Shown here: positions 1 to 8,728 of the stretch, piece after piece
How positions within the stretch are numbered: the first letter of the stretch is position 1
Layout of the letters: every line of letters starts with the position of its first letter
Origin: Akkermansia muciniphila
GTDB lineage: Bacteria > Verrucomicrobiota > Kiritimatiellia > RFP12 > JAAYNR01
NCBI GenBank assembly: GCA_945870025.1
Contig: CAMBQN010000012.1
Span: forward strand, 1-64,000
Length of the DNA: 64,000 bases
Direction: 5' to 3'
Translations under genes and position numbers: made by a program
Notes under the pieces: generated by a model
The model's input: only the letters and a program-made list of their open reading frames with translations
Database searches by the model: none
Told to the model about the DNA's origin: nothing

Positions 1-147
1 GAGCCGCTTGCAAAACCCTGTTTTGCAAGCGGAGTGTTCAGGTGTCAGGTTTCGGGTATCAGGATGAACCACACGATGTTGCATCTTCCTGAAACCTGAA
101 CACTGAAACCTGAAACCGGCGCTTGCAGGGGTTCTGCAAGCGCCTCA
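1..147. repeat. 147-bp composite palindromic repeat, copy A
   Basis: This near-identical sequence recurs at 8450-8596. It opens with a hairpin (CTTGCAAAAC, then GTTTTGCAAG), continues with the words GTGTTCAGG, GTGTCAGG and CAGGTTTC, then their reverse complements (CCTGAAACCTGAACAC), and closes with a second hairpin (CGCTTGCAG / CTGCAAGCG). The two copies differ at only a handful of bases. Copy A begins at the window edge and may extend further left. It precedes dut by about 17 bases. Confidence 0.9.
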
Positions 148-164
148 GAGATAAGGGCACCGAC

Positions 165-593
165 ATGATCGTCCATTTCAAACGCATCCACCCTCAGGCG
201 GTTTTGCCTGCCTACGCGCATCCGGGCGACGCCGGGATGGATCTGTGTGCCTGCGAAGCGGCTCGAATCGAACCGGGACGTCGGGCGCTGGTCAAGACCG
301 GCCTCGTGATGGAGTTGCCACCGGGGCACGAGGCGCAGGTGCGGCCCCGCAGCGGTCTGGCCCTGAAAAACGGGGTGACCGTGCTCAACTCGCCCGGGAC
401 GATTGACGCGGGCTACCGCGGCGAGATCGGCGTGATCCTAATCAACTTCGGCGATGCGGCGTTTGCCGTGGAGCCGGGAATGCGCATCGCCCAGATGGTG
501 GTGGCGCCGGTGACGCACGCCTGTGTCGAGGAGACCTCCGACGTCGCCGAGACCGCCCGCGGCGCGGGCGGTTTCGGCTCGACCGGCGTGTGA
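165..593 (+). CDS. dut: Deoxyuridine 5'-triphosphate nucleotidohydrolase
   Basis: Trimeric dUTPase that hydrolyses dUTP to dUMP and pyrophosphate in the cytoplasm, keeping uracil out of DNA and supplying dUMP for dTMP synthesis. All five family motifs are present in the 142-aa product: DAGMDL (about residues 22-27), RPRSGLA (60-66), [11 protein letters not shown] (78-88, with the catalytic Asp), RIAQMV (107-112) and the C-terminal glycine-rich RGAGGFGST (132-140). Length is normal for the family. The ATG at 165 is chosen over an upstream TTG at 123, because that TTG lies inside the 147-bp repeat and would add 14 residues of repeat-encoded sequence. The gene stands alone, with a convergent membrane-protein gene downstream. 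Confidence 0.96.
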   Translation: MIVHFKRIHPQAVLPAYAHPGDAGMDLCACEAARIEPGRRALVKTGLVMELPPGHEAQVRPRSGLALKNGVTVLNSPGTIDAGYRGEIGVILINFGDAAFAVEPGMRIAQMVVAPVTHACVEETSDVAETARGAGGFGSTGV

Positions 594-599
594 CACGGG

Positions 600-618
600 G
601 CAAAACCGGAGGTTTTGC
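600..618. repeat. Hairpin after dut, related to the 147-bp repeat
   Basis: A perfect 8-bp stem with a 3-base loop (GCAAAACC gga GGTTTTGC) begins seven bases after the dut stop codon and is followed by CAAGCGCC, so it resembles the GCAAAACC...GTTTTGCAAGCG hairpin of copies A and B. It may act as a terminator but has no T-tract. Confidence 0.6.
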
Positions 619-684
619 AAGCGCCGCTCACGGTCAGACTTCCTGAGCTCGACCAGCAATTCTAGTTATGGCACATCCGTACAG

Positions 685-932
685 TCGAAATCGAAATCGC
701 TATCGCTATCGGGGTCGATTTCTCCCGTTCTGTGTTCACCATGGTCCTCATACACAGCATACCCTCGCTGGCCGAGTTTCGTGAGCGTCTGTCCAGTTTC
801 TCGTGGCTAAATGCCATTTCGATCTCCTTTTCGACCCCGATACCGACCCCGACCCCGATTTTATCCGCTTCCCTTTGTCTCTTTCTTTCCTCCTATCCAG
901 ACTTGGATGTTGGGCGTTGAGTGTTGGATGTG
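685..932. repeat. Word-repeat arrays between dut and the membrane-protein gene
   Basis: The roughly 365-bp convergent gap holds no gene. At 685-720 the words TCGAAA and TCGCTA are iterated and end in GGGGTCGATT. At 821-863 a degenerate reverse complement appears (CGACCCCGATACCGACCCCG and so on). At 903-932 a different word family runs in one orientation (TTGGATG, TTGGGCG, TTGAGTG, TTGGATG). The terminal codons of the flanking minus-strand gene (about 980-1015) also encode a short repeat of the CCCTTCACTT type. Confidence 0.75.
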
Positions 933-959
933 CATTGACGAAATCTGGTGGCCGGTCTC

Positions 960-1745
960 TCAGATCCGCTTGTTCTTCCGCCCCTTCACTTTCTTCCAGC
1001 CCTTCACTTCCCTCCACGGAAAGAAGTAGACCGAGTAGACCACCGCATAGATGAAGAAGGACTCGATCTTCATGATGTGACAGAAACCGAAGAAGAAGAT
1101 CAGCAGGTGCATGCGCACGACGTTGATATAGGGCCGGCTCATCGCTTCGCCCAGATCGTAACGCTTCGCGTCCGGCGTCTCGGCCAGCCAGCCCGCCGCG
1201 AAACTGCGGACTGGCTTAAACGCGCGTTCGCCCTCGATCGCCCGCATCAGAGGGGAAAAAACCTGTTTTCTCTCCGCGATGAGCGCCGGAATGAGAAAGA
1301 GGCCATAGGGCTGCAGGAGGTGCCGGAATACCAGCACCCACAGCAAGGGCGGATTCATGAACGCCGCTCCAAAACCGTCGCTCGGCATGCCGTCGACCGG
1401 GAAGAACCCCCGCAGAAACACCGAGTGAATGGCGTGAAATCCGCAGAAATGAAGCGAGAAGAAACCCAGAAAGAACAGGCCGACCACCAGCCCAATCAGG
1501 ATGGCCGGCAGGCACTGCGTCTTCTTGATCTCTTTCTGCCGGAGCATCCGAATCCCGGTGGCGGCTCCGCCGCTCAGGGCCGACAGGATCGTCAGATACC
1601 CCGTGACCAGACTGCATAACCACAAGCTCCAGACCAGGTCCGTTGTGTTCCACTTGAAGAAATAGGCCTGGCCCAAACCTAGCCCGAATGCCAGAATGTC
1701 CGGCAAGACCCTGCGGAACCAATTATCACCGGTGGCTGAAATCAT
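960..1745 (-). CDS. DUF6498-like integral membrane protein
   Basis: A 261-aa hydrophobic protein with about five or six membrane segments (roughly residues 15-30, 38-60, 83-107, 135-165 and 215-245). A central stretch reads SLHFCGFHAIHSVFL, with histidines in a membrane helix, and a later FMNPPLLW. The layout recalls the DUF6498 family, whose function is unknown; I make that match from memory of the family pattern, so it is tentative. The ATG lies inside the stop region of the upstream pabBC gene (ATGA overlap at 1742-1745), which implies translational coupling. The last 15 residues are Lys/Arg-rich and fall in a stretch of short repeated words, so the C-terminus may have been rewritten by repeat DNA. 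Confidence 0.6.
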   Translation of the reverse strand: MISATGDNWFRRVLPDILAFGLGLGQAYFFKWNTTDLVWSLWLCSLVTGYLTILSALSGGAATGIRMLRQKEIKKTQCLPAILIGLVVGLFFLGFFSLHFCGFHAIHSVFLRGFFPVDGMPSDGFGAAFMNPPLLWVLVFRHLLQPYGLFLIPALIAERKQVFSPLMRAIEGERAFKPVRSFAAGWLAETPDAKRYDLGEAMSRPYINVVRMHLLIFFFGFCHIMKIESFFIYAVVYSVYFFPWREVKGWKKVKGRKNKRI

Positions 1746-3577
1746 CGCTTCCCTTTCCCAACACGTCCTTCGTGCTCTTCGTGTCCTCCGTGGTGTGCGC
1801 GGTCGTTATTAGGTTCCATGATCTCCGCAGATATCCAACCCCTCAAAGAGTTGAAGAGGGCGATGCCTTCGGCGGTGCGAAGGTCCTCACGGGTGAGGAT
1901 GCGCTCGGTGATGCGGCCGGTGCGCAGCAGCCGGTGACGAAAGACGCCGGGGAGGAGGCCGCTGGCGAGCGGCGGGGTGAGCCAGCGGCCCTTGCGAAGG
2001 AGTGCGATGTTGGCCACGGTCGTCTCGGTGAGTTCGCCGCGGGTGTTCCACAACAGCACGTCGTCAGCACCGGGTCGGCTGGCGCGGGCGTCGTCGTAAA
2101 TGCCCCGGCAGGTCGTCTTGTGCCGCAGCAGCGCCACGTCGGGGTCGATCGGTTGCGCGGCGATGGCGATGCGCCACGGCCGGTCGGCCAGCGGCGGCGC
2201 GGGGGCGGTTTCGACGACGGGCGGACCGGCGCGGGGAACGAGTAGCCGAACGCGCAGCGGCGCACTGGCGCCTGCGACGGCCGCCTCAAGGCTGCGAAGC
2301 ACGGCGGCTGTGTCGCAGGGGAACCCGAGTAGGCGCGCCGAGTCGACGAGGCGACGCAGGTGGCCACGGAGGAGGAAGAAACCGCGCACGGGCCGCCAGA
2401 GGAGGGTTTCGAGCAGGTGAAGGTCCGCGGGGGGCGCGGCGAGAATGCGGGTTTTGGCGAGCGCCTCGGCGTATTCGCTGCCGGCTCGGGAGTCCCAGAC
2501 GATCCCGCCGCCCGTGCCGTATTCGGCGGCGGCGGCGGCGTGATCCACCGCCACGGTGCGAATCGCCACGCTGAACTGGGCGCGGCGACCCGGCGCGATA
2601 TGACCGATGGCACCGGTGTAGACGCCGCGCGGGGAGGATTCGAGCGCGGTGATCAACTCCATAGTTCGGATCTTCGGCGCGCCGGTGATCGAGGCGCAGG
2701 GAAAGAGCGCGGCGAGCAGATCACCGAGCCCGGCGCCGGTGCGCGCCTCAACCTCGGAGGTCATCTGCCAGACGGTCGGATAGGGCTCGACGGTGAAACG
2801 GCGGGGAACGCGCACGGTGCCGGGAAGGGCCACGCGGCCGAGGTCGTTGCGGATCATGTCCACGATCATCACGTTCTCGGCCCGGTTCTTGGGCGAATGG
2901 CGGAGGGCGGCGCAAGCGGCGCGATCTGCGGCCGGCGTGAGGCCGCGGGGGGCTGTCCCCTTCATGGGGCGGCAGACGACGCGAGCACCGTCGAGACGGA
3001 AGAACAGCTCGGGCGAAGCAGAGCACAAGGTGTGGCCGTCGAGGCGAATCCAGGCGGCGTAGCGGCTCTGCTGCGCAGCAGCGAGCGCCAGAAACAGCGG
3101 CCAAGGATCGCCGTCAAACGGGGCGCGCAGGCGGAGGGTGTAATTCACCTGATAGGTGTCGCCCCGCGCGATGTGGCGGCGGATGGCGGCGATGCGGCGG
3201 GCGTAGACGGCGGACGATTCGGAGGGCGTCCAGACCAAGGCCGGCGGCGGCGACAAGGCGGGCGGCAGGGCTTCGAGCGTCTCCACGCGGCGGTAGAGGC
3301 CGAACCACGCCAGCGGAAGCGCGTGCGGCCCGGCCGCCGGGACCTGCGTGCGGCACGCCGGGTCAAAGGCCGGCGCCGCCTCGTAGGCCAGAAAGCCGGC
3401 GGCGTGCAGGCCACCGGCAACCGCCTCTTCGACCCGCCTGATCAACGGCGCCACCGCATCCACGGTGCGGGCCTCGATGATCTGCTCCGGATGGGCAAAG
3501 GCCAGCCAGCGCGATGCGCCGGAGGGAGGCGAATCGCGTAGGATCACGGTTCCAGATGGATGGGGTGAAAAAGACAT
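1742..3577 (-). CDS. pabBC: Aminodeoxychorismate synthase component I / 4-amino-4-deoxychorismate lyase fusion
   Basis: Bifunctional enzyme of p-aminobenzoate (folate) synthesis. The N-terminal ~400 residues are a chorismate-binding PabB domain, with PMKGTAPRG, the NRAENVMIVDMIRNDLG helix and the active-site stretch FPCASITGAPKIRTMELI. The C-terminal ~200 residues are a PabC-type PLP-dependent lyase, with LLETLLW, the presumed PLP lysine in RHKTTCR, and LWNTRGELTETTVANI. PabB-PabC fusions are known in many bacteria. The start at 3577 (MSFSPHPSG) is preferred to one 16 codons upstream; no strong ribosome site is visible. The last ~20 codons run through a dispersed 27-bp repeat (1768-1794) and encode an HHGGHEEHEG-like tail that is not part of the lyase fold. 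The TGA overlaps the start of the membrane-protein gene downstream. Confidence 0.93.
   Translation of the reverse strand: MSFSPHPSGTVILRDSPPSGASRWLAFAHPEQIIEARTVDAVAPLIRRVEEAVAGGLHAAGFLAYEAAPAFDPACRTQVPAAGPHALPLAWFGLYRRVETLEALPPALSPPPALVWTPSESSAVYARRIAAIRRHIARGDTYQVNYTLRLRAPFDGDPWPLFLALAAAQQSRYAAWIRLDGHTLCSASPELFFRLDGARVVCRPMKGTAPRGLTPAADRAACAALRHSPKNRAENVMIVDMIRNDLGRVALPGTVRVPRRFTVEPYPTVWQMTSEVEARTGAGLGDLLAALFPCASITGAPKIRTMELITALESSPRGVYTGAIGHIAPGRRAQFSVAIRTVAVDHAAAAAEYGTGGGIVWDSRAGSEYAEALAKTRILAAPPADLHLLETLLWRPVRGFFLLRGHLRRLVDSARLLGFPCDTAAVLRSLEAAVAGASAPLRVRLLVPRAGPPVVETAPAPPLADRPWRIAIAAQPIDPDVALLRHKTTCRGIYDDARASRPGADDVLLWNTRGELTETTVANIALLRKGRWLTPPLASGLLPGVFRHRLLRTGRITERILTREDLRTAEGIALFNSLRGWISAEIMEPNNDRAHHGGHEEHEGRVGKGKR
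1768..1794. repeat. Dispersed 27-bp repeat (copy 1, inside pabBC tail)
   Basis: CTTCGTGCTCTTCGTGTCCT followed by CCGTGGT. The same 27-mer with one mismatch occurs at 53386-53412. The element is internally repetitive (CTTCGTG words). Here it is translated as the C-terminal tail of PabBC; there it is intergenic. Confidence 0.8.
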
Positions 3578-3625
3578 GGGAACGTAGCTAGGGAGCGTGC
3601 GCAGGACAGGGAGAGCGTAGCGCAA

Positions 3626-5992
3626 TTAGCCGAAAGGTGGGAGCAGAAAGTTGCGGAAGGTGATGCGGGGGAGTTGTTCACCAGGGACGGGAAACACAGA
3701 TTTCAAAGCCTTGAACTTCACCTTGCACAAAACTCGATCAGGCCGCACAACACGCTGCGATCCGGCCTGCAATTCGACCACGCCTCCATCCGGCAGGTGT
3801 AACTTGCCCGACGTTCCATCGGGCAGCGTCACGTCAAAGGTCAGCTTGCCGGCTTCACGCGTCCATGCGGAGCGGATGATTCCGACCGGCGCACGATGCC
3901 AGGCACTGACGCGATCCAGACCCTTGACCGGCATCGGCCGGATCGTGACGTAGCGGAAGCCGGGATGGTCCGGATCGGGAACCAGTCCGGCAAAGTACTG
4001 ATAGAGACAGGCTCCGATGTCGCCGAACATGATGTGGTTCTGCGAAGCGCCGCTGTGCCAGTCCTCCCTCAACGTGGTCGCCCCCTGGCGCAACCAGTTG
4101 ACCCAGCCGGGAAACTCCGGTTGCGTGAAGAGCCGGTAGGCCAGGTCGGCACGGCCGTTGTCCGCCAAAGCCCGCGGCACATACTTCGCGCCCAGGATGC
4201 CGAAATCAACCTTGCCTCCGTTGCGCTCAACAGCGTCGGCCAGCCGGTCTACCACGGCCTGCCGTTGATCGTCCTCGACCAATCCCTGGTACACAGCGCA
4301 TCCGAGCGCCGTCATCTGGCCGTCGGCGTAGAGGCCGTCGCCACGGTAGAACGCGGCGTTGAAGGCGCGGCGGATGGACCCGGCCAGCGCCTGAAAACCG
4401 GCCGCCTCGTCCTGGCGGCCGGTCATGGTCGCGACGCGGGCGAGCAGTCCGACAAGAACATAGTAGTAGGCGGTGGAGGTCAGTTCCACCGGGCAACGGC
4501 GCTGCTCGTCGGTCGTACACCAGTCGCCCAGGCCGAAATGCACGATGTGGTCCGTGGCCAGCGTTCCGAGATAGGCGACGTACCGTGCCATAGCCGGATA
4601 CAGGCGCTCGATGTGCGAACGGTCCCCGGTGTAGAGGTAGATATACCAGGGGATGAGGATGAGCGCGCAGTCCCACGCCGGACCGGAACCCCAGTTGTAT
4701 CCCCAGGCGGCGCAGGGCACGATGCCCGGGAGCTGACCGTTCGGGCGCTGGCAGTCCACCATGCTGTCTAACCACTCGCCGTAGGCGGCATGGCCACCGA
4801 AATTCCAGAGCCCGAACTCGGCGGCGAGCTGCGCGTCGCCGGTCCAGCCGTTCTTCTCGCGATGCGGACAGTCGGTGGGAATCCCCACGAAGTTGCCGCG
4901 ATAGGACCACCGCGCGCAACTCTGCAAACGGTTGAGCGTCTCGTCCGAACAGTCAAATCCGCCGACCTCGACGAAGTCGGTGTGCACCACGCGCCCGCGC
5001 AGGTTGTCGAGCGTCGGCTCGCCGGGCAAGCCCTCGACACGCACGTATTGGAACCCGTGGTAGGTAAAGTTGGGTTCCCGGACTTCCTCGCCCTGCCCCT
5101 TCAGGATATAGCGGTCGGTCTGGCACTCCCCGCTTTTGATGAAGCTGCTGATGTTGCCCTGATCGATGTCGCCGTCCGTCGTGAGTTTCTCGGCATACCG
5201 GAGCACCACCTCGGTGCCGGCGGGACCCCTGGCACGCAGTTGCGCCCAGCCGGCCATGTTCTGCCCCAGATCGTAGACGACCGCGCCTGAGGCGAGCCTG
5301 CGGACCGATACCGGTGTAAGGGTCTGCATGACGCGGCAGGGCGGGGCAATCTGAGGTTCGAGTTGGCCGCCCGGACCGGGCACGACAATGGCCTTTTCCC
5401 AGCTCCGATCATCAAACCCGGGCAGGTCCCAGCCGGGGATCTCGGCGCGCGCGTCATAGGTTTCGCCGTTGCGCAGGCCATCAAAGCGCACCGGCCCCTC
5501 GGCCACACGCCACGTTCCATCGGAACCCAATCGTACCATCGCCCCCGACTCGAGTTGCACTTCCAGTTCGAGGATCAGCTTCGGATAGTCCCGCCAGGGC
5601 GCCTTTTCAAGAGCCCAGAACCCCTCCGTATGGCAGTTGTACCAGCCATTGCCGAGCATCATCCCCACGGCGTTCAGTCCCGGGCGCAGAAGTCCGGTTA
5701 CGTCGTGGGTGACATAGCGCACGCGTTTGTCGTACTGTGACACCACCGGGTCGAGCACATGGTCGCCCACCCGCTGTCCGTTGAGGCTGGCCACAAAAAA
5801 CCCGAGGCCGCAGACATGGAGCTTCGCCTGCCGCACCGCCCCTTCCAGTTGGAAGTCCTTGCGGTAGAGTGGTGCCGGGAACACCGGATTGCTGTAGTTG
5901 CACTGCACCAGGTTACGCCCGATCCAGCGCGCCGCCCACGTACGGGACTGGGGCCGCTGATTCGATCCCAGTATGGCCGAGTGCGTGTTCAT
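3626..5992 (-). CDS. Alpha-L-rhamnosidase, GH78 family
   Basis: A 788-aa glycosidase that removes terminal alpha-L-rhamnose from polysaccharides or glycosides. The order is typical of GH78: an N-terminal beta-sandwich (WIGRNL...LYRKDFQL, LHVCGLGFFVASLNGQRVGD), the concanavalin-like domain (ETYDARAEIPGW), then the (alpha/alpha)6 barrel with the conserved PTDCPHREKNGWTGDAQ, which carries a catalytic acidic residue, and a C-terminal beta domain. No signal peptide is visible, so it appears cytoplasmic and probably acts on imported oligosaccharides. The next gene upstream on this strand is an HMGL-type aldolase 26 bp away, and a RhaM-type mutarotase is coded at 30.5 kb. The family is secure; the exact substrate is not. 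Confidence 0.93.
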   Translation of the reverse strand: MNTHSAILGSNQRPQSRTWAARWIGRNLVQCNYSNPVFPAPLYRKDFQLEGAVRQAKLHVCGLGFFVASLNGQRVGDHVLDPVVSQYDKRVRYVTHDVTGLLRPGLNAVGMMLGNGWYNCHTEGFWALEKAPWRDYPKLILELEVQLESGAMVRLGSDGTWRVAEGPVRFDGLRNGETYDARAEIPGWDLPGFDDRSWEKAIVVPGPGGQLEPQIAPPCRVMQTLTPVSVRRLASGAVVYDLGQNMAGWAQLRARGPAGTEVVLRYAEKLTTDGDIDQGNISSFIKSGECQTDRYILKGQGEEVREPNFTYHGFQYVRVEGLPGEPTLDNLRGRVVHTDFVEVGGFDCSDETLNRLQSCARWSYRGNFVGIPTDCPHREKNGWTGDAQLAAEFGLWNFGGHAAYGEWLDSMVDCQRPNGQLPGIVPCAAWGYNWGSGPAWDCALILIPWYIYLYTGDRSHIERLYPAMARYVAYLGTLATDHIVHFGLGDWCTTDEQRRCPVELTSTAYYYVLVGLLARVATMTGRQDEAAGFQALAGSIRRAFNAAFYRGDGLYADGQMTALGCAVYQGLVEDDQRQAVVDRLADAVERNGGKVDFGILGAKYVPRALADNGRADLAYRLFTQPEFPGWVNWLRQGATTLREDWHSGASQNHIMFGDIGACLYQYFAGLVPDPDHPGFRYVTIRPMPVKGLDRVSAWHRAPVGIIRSAWTREAGKLTFDVTLPDGTSGKLHLPDGGVVELQAGSQRVVRPDRVLCKVKFKALKSVFPVPGEQLPRITFRNFLLPPFG

Positions 5993-6018
5993 TTCATCAC
6001 TTATTGAGGCTCTACGTT

Positions 6019-7011
6019 CTACTCCGCCTCACGCATCTTGTCGTAGAATTTGACGATGTCGTCGCATTTTCCGCTCTCCATGAATGCGATGGCGTCGCGG
6101 GGATGCTGGTTGAGAATGCCCGTGATCATGTAGGGGATGCTATATCCCCAGAAGAACTCCTTGCGCAGGGGTTCGATGTGATCGCGGATACACGCCAGCA
6201 GCGGGCGGAGCTGGTACTTGGGATTGTGCAGGAAGCCCAGCAGCAGTTCCATCTGGCAATTCCCCGATCCACGGCCAAGGCCGGCGAGGCTGGCGTCGAG
6301 GTAATTGGCGCCGCAGATGATCGCTTCTATGGTGTTGGCGTAGGCGAGCTGACAGTTGTTATGGGTGTGAATGCCCACCTGCTTGCCCGTGGCGTCGGTC
6401 ACGCGCCGGAATTTTGCCATCTTCGCCCGAATTTCCTCGGAATACATCGTGCCAAAGCTGTCCACGAGGTAAATGACGTCGACGGGCGTCTGCGCAAAAA
6501 CGTCCAGAGCCGCGTCCAGCTCACTCTCCTGAACGGTCGAGATGGCCATCAGGTTGACGCACGTCTCGTATCCCTTGTCGTGGGCGTCCTGGATCATTTC
6601 AACGGCCGTGGGGATCTGGTGGATGTAGGTGGCCACGCGGATCATGTCCAGCACGCTCTTGTCGCGCGGCAGAATGTCGGTGTGATAATCGCACCGTTCG
6701 GCGTCGGCCATTACGGCGATTTTGACGGCGGGGTTCTTCTCGCCAATCACATCGCGCATCGCATCCTCGTCACAGAACTTCCACGGGCCGTTCTCCGCCG
6801 TCGTGAACACTTTTTTGGAACTCTTGTATCCAAGCTCGACGTAGTCCACGCCCGCCTCGCACGCCGTGCGATAAACCGCGCGCACCAGATCGGGGGTGAA
6901 ATGATGGTTGTTCATCAGCCCCCCGTCACGAATCGTCACATCCAAAACTTTGATTTCGGGCCGATACGAGAGCCAGCCCTTTGAACCAACAGCGGGTTCC
7001 TTGTTTGCCAT
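6019..7011 (-). CDS. HMGL-like (DmpG/MhpE-type) aldolase
   Basis: A 330-aa TIM-barrel protein of the pyruvate carboxyltransferase/HMG-CoA-lyase superfamily. It has the metal-site motif VTIRDGGLMNNHHF near the N-terminus and the His-X-His pair GIHTHNN, with DSFGTMYSEEI in between. Enzymes of this group cleave or form bonds next to a pyruvate unit, and 4-hydroxy-2-oxovalerate aldolase is the best-known relative. The exact substrate is unknown; beside a rhamnosidase, a 2-keto-3-deoxy sugar acid is conceivable but not shown. The start at 7011 follows an AAGGT ribosome site; a start 23 codons upstream would add a basic, poorly conserved leader. It may be co-transcribed with the GH78 gene. Confidence 0.75.
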   Translation of the reverse strand: MANKEPAVGSKGWLSYRPEIKVLDVTIRDGGLMNNHHFTPDLVRAVYRTACEAGVDYVELGYKSSKKVFTTAENGPWKFCDEDAMRDVIGEKNPAVKIAVMADAERCDYHTDILPRDKSVLDMIRVATYIHQIPTAVEMIQDAHDKGYETCVNLMAISTVQESELDAALDVFAQTPVDVIYLVDSFGTMYSEEIRAKMAKFRRVTDATGKQVGIHTHNNCQLAYANTIEAIICGANYLDASLAGLGRGSGNCQMELLLGFLHNPKYQLRPLLACIRDHIEPLRKEFFWGYSIPYMITGILNQHPRDAIAFMESGKCDDIVKFYDKMREAE

Positions 7012-7142
7012 ACGGGTACCTTTTTTGTGCGTGTGTCGTGCCGCAGGCCTATCGCCACGGGCATCCAAGCGCTTTTTCATGGGCGATAAGTGTGCCAGAA
7101 CGGCGGGGCGGCGTCAAGATCGGCTGCGGGTTCATCCTAAAA

Positions 7143-7288
7143 AAGGCTATAGGCTGAAAGACTGTAAGGCTATAAGGTTGAAAATGAACAGGTTACGGTT
7201 CAATGCGCAGGCACCCAATGGTGAACCGACCCCATTTGCATAACCGATTGCCATCCAATCCTTACAGCCTCACAGCCTCACGGTCTTC
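7143..7288. repeat. Word-repeat inverted pair in the 7012-7302 gap
   Basis: The 291-bp gap between ispG and the aldolase start has no gene. At 7143-7180 the word AAGGCTATA/GGCTG is iterated, and at 7260-7288 the reverse-complement words CCTTACAGCC, TCACAGCC and TCACGG follow, with ~80 bp between the arms. The arms match imperfectly. The promoter of the aldolase gene must also lie in this gap. Confidence 0.65.
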
Positions 7289-7302
7289 TTCCCTTTTTAG
7301 GT

Positions 7303-8406
7303 TCATACACCCGTACGCCAAGTCTGCACCAACGCGACCACCCGGCCGATCGCCTCGCACTCGGGAATCACCGCGACCTGTTCGCCGCCGACATAGAGGG
7401 CGAACTTACCATTGCCGCCCGCCAGGGCGATGTCGGCCCCGCGCGCTTCGCCCGGCCCGTTGACCAGGCAGCCCATGACCGCGACATGCGGCCGCGGCGC
7501 GGCGGGATGCTCGCGATAGTGGCGTTCCAGTTGGATCTCGATGGCGGTGGCCACGGCCACCACGTCGACCTGGGTCCTCCCGCAGGTGGGACACGACGTG
7601 ACGCTCGCGCCGGGCGCGCGAAGACCGGCGGCGCGCAGCAACTCCACCCCCACCTTCACCTCGTTCAGCGGCGTGTCGGTGAGCGACACGCGGATCGTGT
7701 CGCCCAGCCCCTCCAGCAGCAACGCGCCCATCGCCACGCACGAGCGCACCGTCCCCGCCAGAAACGTCCCGGCCTCGGTCACGCCCAGATGGATCGGATA
7801 GGCGGTTTGCTCCGCCAGCAGCCGGTACGCCGCCAGCGTGCGGGCAACATCGGATGCCTTGACCGAAATCTTGATCTCGTGATAGCCCTCGGCCTCCAGC
7901 AGCGCCACATGCCGGAGCGCGCTCTCCACCAGCGCCTCGGCGGTCGGTGCGCCGTGACGTTCCAGAATGTCGCGCTCCAGCGAGCCCCCGTTGACGCCGA
8001 TGCGGATGGGGAGCTTGTTCGGCCGCGCGGCGGCCACCACCGCGCGCACCTGTTCGCTGCCGCCGATGTTTCCCGGATTGATCCGCAGCCCATCCACGCC
8101 GGCGGCGACTGCGGCGAGCGCCAGTCGATGGTCGAAATGGATGTCGGCCACCAGCGGCACTGCAACCTGCCTGCGGATCGCCCGCAATGCGGCGGCGGCA
8201 TCGGCATCGGGAATGGCGACGCGAACCATATCCGCACCCGCCTCGGCGGCCTCTTGGATCTGCGTGACGGTCGCGACCACGTCGCGGGTGTCGCTGTTGG
8301 TCATGGTCTGCACGCTCACCGGCGCGCCGCCACCGATGGCGACCCCGCCCAGCCTAATCTGTCGCGTCCGGTCGCGCGTCAGCCGCCCCGTCATACTCGT
8401 TGCCAT
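7303..8406 (-). CDS. ispG: 4-hydroxy-3-methylbut-2-en-1-yl diphosphate synthase
   Basis: The penultimate enzyme of the MEP isoprenoid pathway, an Fe-S protein that reductively opens methylerythritol cyclodiphosphate to HMBPP. The 367-aa product has the N-terminal VSVQTMTNSDT, the TIM-barrel sequence VADIHFDHRLAL...INPGNIGG, and the C-terminal [4Fe-4S] ligands in SCPTCGR and MGCLVNGPGEA. Length is that of the short bacterial IspG; it lacks the ~250-aa insertion found in chlamydial and plant GcpE. Start could be the first ATG (8406) or MTGR four codons later. It is a single gene, with copy B of the 147-bp repeat just upstream. Confidence 0.95.
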   Translation of the reverse strand: MATSMTGRLTRDRTRQIRLGGVAIGGGAPVSVQTMTNSDTRDVVATVTQIQEAAEAGADMVRVAIPDADAAAALRAIRRQVAVPLVADIHFDHRLALAAVAAGVDGLRINPGNIGGSEQVRAVVAAARPNKLPIRIGVNGGSLERDILERHGAPTAEALVESALRHVALLEAEGYHEIKISVKASDVARTLAAYRLLAEQTAYPIHLGVTEAGTFLAGTVRSCVAMGALLLEGLGDTIRVSLTDTPLNEVKVGVELLRAAGLRAPGASVTSCPTCGRTQVDVVAVATAIEIQLERHYREHPAAPRPHVAVMGCLVNGPGEARGADIALAGGNGKFALYVGGEQVAVIPECEAIGRVVALVQTWRTGV

Positions 8407-8449
8407 GCTTCATATCCTCTTTTTTTTCGCCCTTGGGCGACTCGCATCG

Positions 8450-8596
8450 GAGCCGCTTGCAAAACCCTGTTTTGCAAGCGGAGTGTTCAGGTGTCAGGTT
8501 TCGGGTGTCAGGAAGAACCACACGATGCTGCGTCTTCCTGAAACCTGAACACTGAAACCTGAAACCGGCGCTTGCAGGGTTTCTGCAAGCGCCTCA
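8450..8596. repeat. 147-bp composite palindromic repeat, copy B
   Basis: Nearly identical to 1-147 and in the same orientation, sitting in the divergent gap between ispG (minus) and the GreA-like gene (plus). The same nested hairpins and CAGGTTTC words are present. Both copies end at the same GCCTCA, so the element has a defined boundary there. Confidence 0.92.
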
Positions 8597-8728
8597 TCGA
8601 TCAAAAGAATACCGCCTTTGGACGCCCCATGGCAAGCGTGTGTAATTTTCCACATTTCCAAACCGGACGTGATGTGATATGGTTTGTCTCCTTTTTTGAT
8701 CTTTGCCGAACCGGAGGACTGAAGAGTT

